This document shows positions 8,067-10,149 of a DNA stretch of 10,149 nt, one piece after another. Source of the DNA: an uncultured Saprospiraceae bacterium (GTDB lineage: Bacteria > Bacteroidota > Bacteroidia > Chitinophagales > Saprospiraceae); contig CAKZUM010000084.1 of the NCBI GenBank assembly GCA_937921525.1, positions 1 to 10,149 on the forward strand, written 5' to 3'. Positions within the stretch are counted from its first letter, which is position 1. Each line of letters begins with the position of its first letter. The notes beneath the pieces were generated by a model that saw nothing but the letters and a program-made list of their open reading frames with translations, ran no database searches and had not been told where the DNA came from. Made by a program: the position numbers and the translations under genes.

Positions 8067-8292
8067 ATAAAAATAGCGGTAACTTCTAAAGATTTTTTCT
8101 CTACCGTACACTTTTTAATTTTTAAAAGAAATACTGTTTTTGGAACAGATCGTCGAGGTTTGTAACCTCGATGCAGTATGATGATCGTATAACATCGAGG
8201 TTACAAACCTCGACGATCCTATAGTTTTTTATAGTATTTGTTAAAGAACCTAAAAGTGTACGGTAGAGAAAAGATTTTACCGCTATTTTTAT
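8067..8292. repeat. 226-bp nested palindromic element
   Basis: Three layers of inverted repeats share one centre region. Outer arms 8067-8082 and 8277-8292 match 16 of 16 (ATAAAAATAGCGGTAA). Middle arms 8095-8115 and 8252-8272 match 21 of 21 (contain CTCTACCGTACAC). Inner arms 8148-8173 and 8193-8218 match 26 of 26. Spacers between layers differ slightly in length, so it is not one simple hairpin. It has no coding frame, and no target-site duplication is clear. It fills most of the 365-base convergent gap between the MFS and GH16 genes; the remaining bases on both sides (8028-8066, 8293-8392) show nothing. Candidates: a MITE-like non-autonomous element, a BIME/REP-like element, or an over-long bidirectional terminator; both outer ends read CGCTATTTTTAT outward. 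Confidence 0.85.
8148..8218. repeat. Core of the nested palindrome: two inverted 17-bp dyads
   Basis: Each 26-bp inner arm contains its own interrupted palindrome: CGAGGTT-TGT-AACCTCG (8154-8170) and CGAGGTT-ACA-AACCTCG (8196-8212). The single strand could fold either as two small 7-bp hairpins or as one 26-bp stem with a 19-base loop (8174-8192). A pair of inverted imperfect dyads is the layout of BIME-type REP elements, but the classical REP tetranucleotide is not evident. Confidence 0.75.
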
Positions 8293-8392
8293 TTAACAAT
8301 AAATATATCTGGCCTTCTTAAATAATCTTGTTTTTGATAATACAGTTTCAATAAAGTACAGTCAAAAAGCGGTCTAATCTAATGATAGTAAT

Positions 8393-9343
8393 CTAGTCTT
8401 TCTGATATAACCGAACATAATCCACTTCCATAATCCCAGGAAAAGGAGTTGCAGAAGTAACCTCCATACCAGCTTCAGGATTAAGTGCCAAATTTAAACG
8501 TAAGACCATCCATTGCTGCCAAGGAAAAGCTTCATTCCTTCTTAACGACCGAGCACGAGTAATAGAATTTATGTCCTCGCAATTGGCTTTTTTAAAACGT
8601 TGAAAGGTGCGAATCAATTGGTCATCTATATAATAGTTGATAGCAGTGGGTTCCCATTCTGCGGCGTAGGTATGCCACTCTTGAATATCCCAGTCTATCA
8701 CTTTATCTACCCTAGCTTTTTTATTGCCATTATGAACACTTGTGGTATAGACAGGTTGATCGGTACTAAAAATTTCTAGTATATCAATTTCTCCTGCACG
8801 ACCCGTTGCACCACCGCCACCCCATAGCCAAAATGCGGGCCACATACCAGCTCCGACTGGAAGCCGACAACGAATTTCAAAACGGCCATATTGGAAAGCG
8901 ATTGTATCAGATTTGGTTTCGATCGCACCCGAAGTATAATCAAAGGCTAGGTTAAAAGAATCTCCTTTTATTCTATTGGCACAGGTATGATCTTCGCCAT
9001 AAATCCCCTTGTACACAACGTTTTCTTTTCGAGCAATTAATTTTAAAGTACCATCACTCAATACAACGTTGCTGGCTTGATACAATTGTAATTCAGTACC
9101 ACATTCCTTTCTGGGAAGTGTGCAATCCCAGGGTTTAGGATTACCGTATGCCGTTCGCCAAATACTGGTATCTAGTTGAGATCCTTCAAACTCATCGTGC
9201 CATACTAATTGATATTCGCCTTGAGGGCATGGAATAACTGCTCGAATTTTTTCTCTTTTTTGTTGCCGATCTTTATACTGACTGTATAGAAGACTTGGAG
9301 TGATCCAAAGAAGAATCAATAGTATGTAAGTAAAATGTTGCAT
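8393..9343 (-). CDS. Secreted GH16 endo-beta-glucanase (laminarinase-like)
   Basis: 316 residues, complete. Retaining endo-hydrolase of beta-glucans. An N-terminal signal peptide (hydrophobic 4-20, likely cut near SLLYS-Q22, no lipobox cysteine) sends it to the periplasm or outside; no T9SS sorting domain is present. The GH16 domain spans about 43-314: LVWHDEFEG (46-54), GTELQLY (82-88), YGRFEIRCRLP (152-162), MWPAFWLWGG (167-176), catalytic GEIDILE with nucleophile Glu185, Asp187 and acid/base Glu190, and the closing MEVDYVRLY (305-313). The ExDxxE form with the extra residue (beta-bulge) is that of laminarinases and agarases or porphyranases, unlike ExDxE of lichenases and carrageenases. 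Beta-1,3-glucan is the likeliest substrate, but galactans cannot be excluded. It has no added binding module. It is divergent from the repair gene by 96 bases, in which I see no clear promoter for either. Confidence 0.93.
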   Translation of the reverse strand: MQHFTYILLILLWITPSLLYSQYKDRQQKREKIRAVIPCPQGEYQLVWHDEFEGSQLDTSIWRTAYGNPKPWDCTLPRKECGTELQLYQASNVVLSDGTLKLIARKENVVYKGIYGEDHTCANRIKGDSFNLAFDYTSGAIETKSDTIAFQYGRFEIRCRLPVGAGMWPAFWLWGGGGATGRAGEIDILEIFSTDQPVYTTSVHNGNKKARVDKVIDWDIQEWHTYAAEWEPTAINYYIDDQLIRTFQRFKKANCEDINSITRARSLRRNEAFPWQQWMVLRLNLALNPEAGMEVTSATPFPGIMEVDYVRLYQKD

Positions 9344-9439
9344 ATTTGTAATAGTAGCAAAATTTATTCTTTTTGATGGCTTTTATGAGTATATTTAAGA
9401 CTTAGTTCGCTGCCCATTTTTTTGATACTAATCAATTCA

Positions 9440-10149
9440 ATGAACTTCACAAGCACTCAAATCATAAAAAAACTAAAAGCTTTAGCTAACCCAGACAAAA
9501 TAGTATTAAAGGAAAAGAAATTTGGTATTGTATCCACTAATGCTTTGGGTATTTATCATAAAGACCTAAAAACTCTTGCTAAAGAAATAGGAATGAATAG
9601 CGATCTAGCTATAGCGTTATTTGATACGGGTATTTATGAAGCCCGTATCTTATGCAGCAAAATATTTAAGAAAGAAGACCTAACAAACGACCTATTAGAA
9701 AAATGGGTTACTAGTTTTGAAAACTGGGAAATCTGCGATTCTTTCTGTATGGGCTTGGTGGCCAAAAGTAAATGGGCAGTTCCGAAAATATTAGAATGGG
9801 TAGATCGGGAACGAGAATTTGAGAAGAGAGCAGGTTTTACGACTATTGCAGCCTATTGTATGGCAGATAAAAAAGCAGCGAATGAAGTTTTTGAACAATT
9901 CTCTCCTATTATAAAAAAGGCATCGACTGATGAACGGCTATACGTAAAAAAAGCCGTCAACTGGGCATTGCGTAATATTGGAAAACGAAATATTGATTTG
10001 AATAAACAAGCTATTGGAATAGCTAAAGAAATACTGGCAATTGATACTAAATCTGCCAAATGGATTGCTAAAGATGCTTTGCGAGAATTGGAGAAAGAGG
10101 GTATTAATATTTTGGATTATCCACGTGCTATTTATCGACCTAAATTATA
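9440..10149 (+). CDS. AlkD-like DNA alkylation repair protein (3' end at window edge)
   Basis: An open frame of 236 codons starts at ATG 9440 (MNFTSTQIIKKLKALANP) and runs to the window edge, where only two bases (TA) of the next codon are seen; they may be the first two of a stop, since family members are about 230-240 residues. It is a cytoplasmic helical HEAT-like repeat protein of the AlkC/AlkD family, a DNA glycosylase removing N3- and N7-alkylated bases without flipping the base. Seen: W96-x3-D100 in NWEICD, Arg130 in FEKRAGF and Trp175 in KKAVNWALRNIGKRN, which line up by context with the DNA-contact and catalytic Trp/Asp, Arg and Trp of Bacillus cereus AlkD. ATG 9440 is preferred over an in-frame TTG at 9422 because the family begins close to this point. 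No Shine-Dalgarno is present. It has no functional link to the sugar genes. Confidence 0.88.
   Translation, partial: MNFTSTQIIKKLKALANPDKIVLKEKKFGIVSTNALGIYHKDLKTLAKEIGMNSDLAIALFDTGIYEARILCSKIFKKEDLTNDLLEKWVTSFENWEICDSFCMGLVAKSKWAVPKILEWVDREREFEKRAGFTTIAAYCMADKKAANEVFEQFSPIIKKASTDERLYVKKAVNWALRNIGKRNIDLNKQAIGIAKEILAIDTKSAKWIAKDALRELEKEGINILDYPRAIYRPKL

Noticed and set aside
7655..8068. 137-codon open frame on the minus strand
   Set aside because: It is mostly antisense to the last helices of the MFS porter; its composition mirrors that gene and it matches no family.
9853..10059. 68-codon open frame on the minus strand
   Set aside because: It is antisense to the AlkD-like gene, whose conserved residues (Trp175, KKAVNWALRNIG) fall in this very stretch.

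Overview
The window looks like chromosomal DNA of a low-GC Bacteroidota. The strongest evidence is the 1557-residue secreted protein (1456-6129, minus strand), which ends in a type IX secretion (T9SS) C-terminal sorting domain. Supporting evidence is the lack of clear Shine-Dalgarno sequences and a good match to the Bacteroidota promoter (TTG-N19-TAnnTTTG). The mix of lamin-tail, CotH and repeated four-cysteine modules recalls Saprospiria-type marine bacteria, but that placement is only inference.

Layout: (1) 1-1241 (+), the 3' three quarters of a GH13 alpha-glucosidase of the oligo-1,6-glucosidase type. (2) 1242-1455, a convergent gap holding a nested inverted repeat. (3) 1456-6129 (-), a very large exported CotH/lamin-tail protein with tandem repeats. 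(4) 6130-6704, a divergent AT-rich gap with one good promoter candidate for the CotH gene. (5) 6705-8027 (+), an MFS sugar porter. (6) 8028-8392, a convergent gap almost filled by a 226-bp nested palindrome. (7) 8393-9343 (-), a secreted GH16 beta-glucanase. (8) 9344-9439, a short divergent gap. (9) 9440-10149 (+), an AlkD-like DNA alkylation repair gene running to the window edge.

The genes alternate strand strictly, so no two share an operon inside the window. Three fit carbohydrate use: GH16 would cut an external beta-glucan such as laminarin, the GH13 enzyme would release glucose from short alpha-glucosides, and the MFS porter would import a sugar. No SusC/SusD pair, sugar regulator or other operon partner is visible, so a shared pathway is inference. 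The CotH protein is probably a cell-surface or released protein of unknown target. The AlkD-like gene is unrelated housekeeping or repair.

The least explained items are the two nested palindromic elements, one in each convergent junction, and the four-cysteine repeat modules of the CotH protein. I found no clear-cut new defence or mobile system, CRISPR array, tRNA or rRNA.
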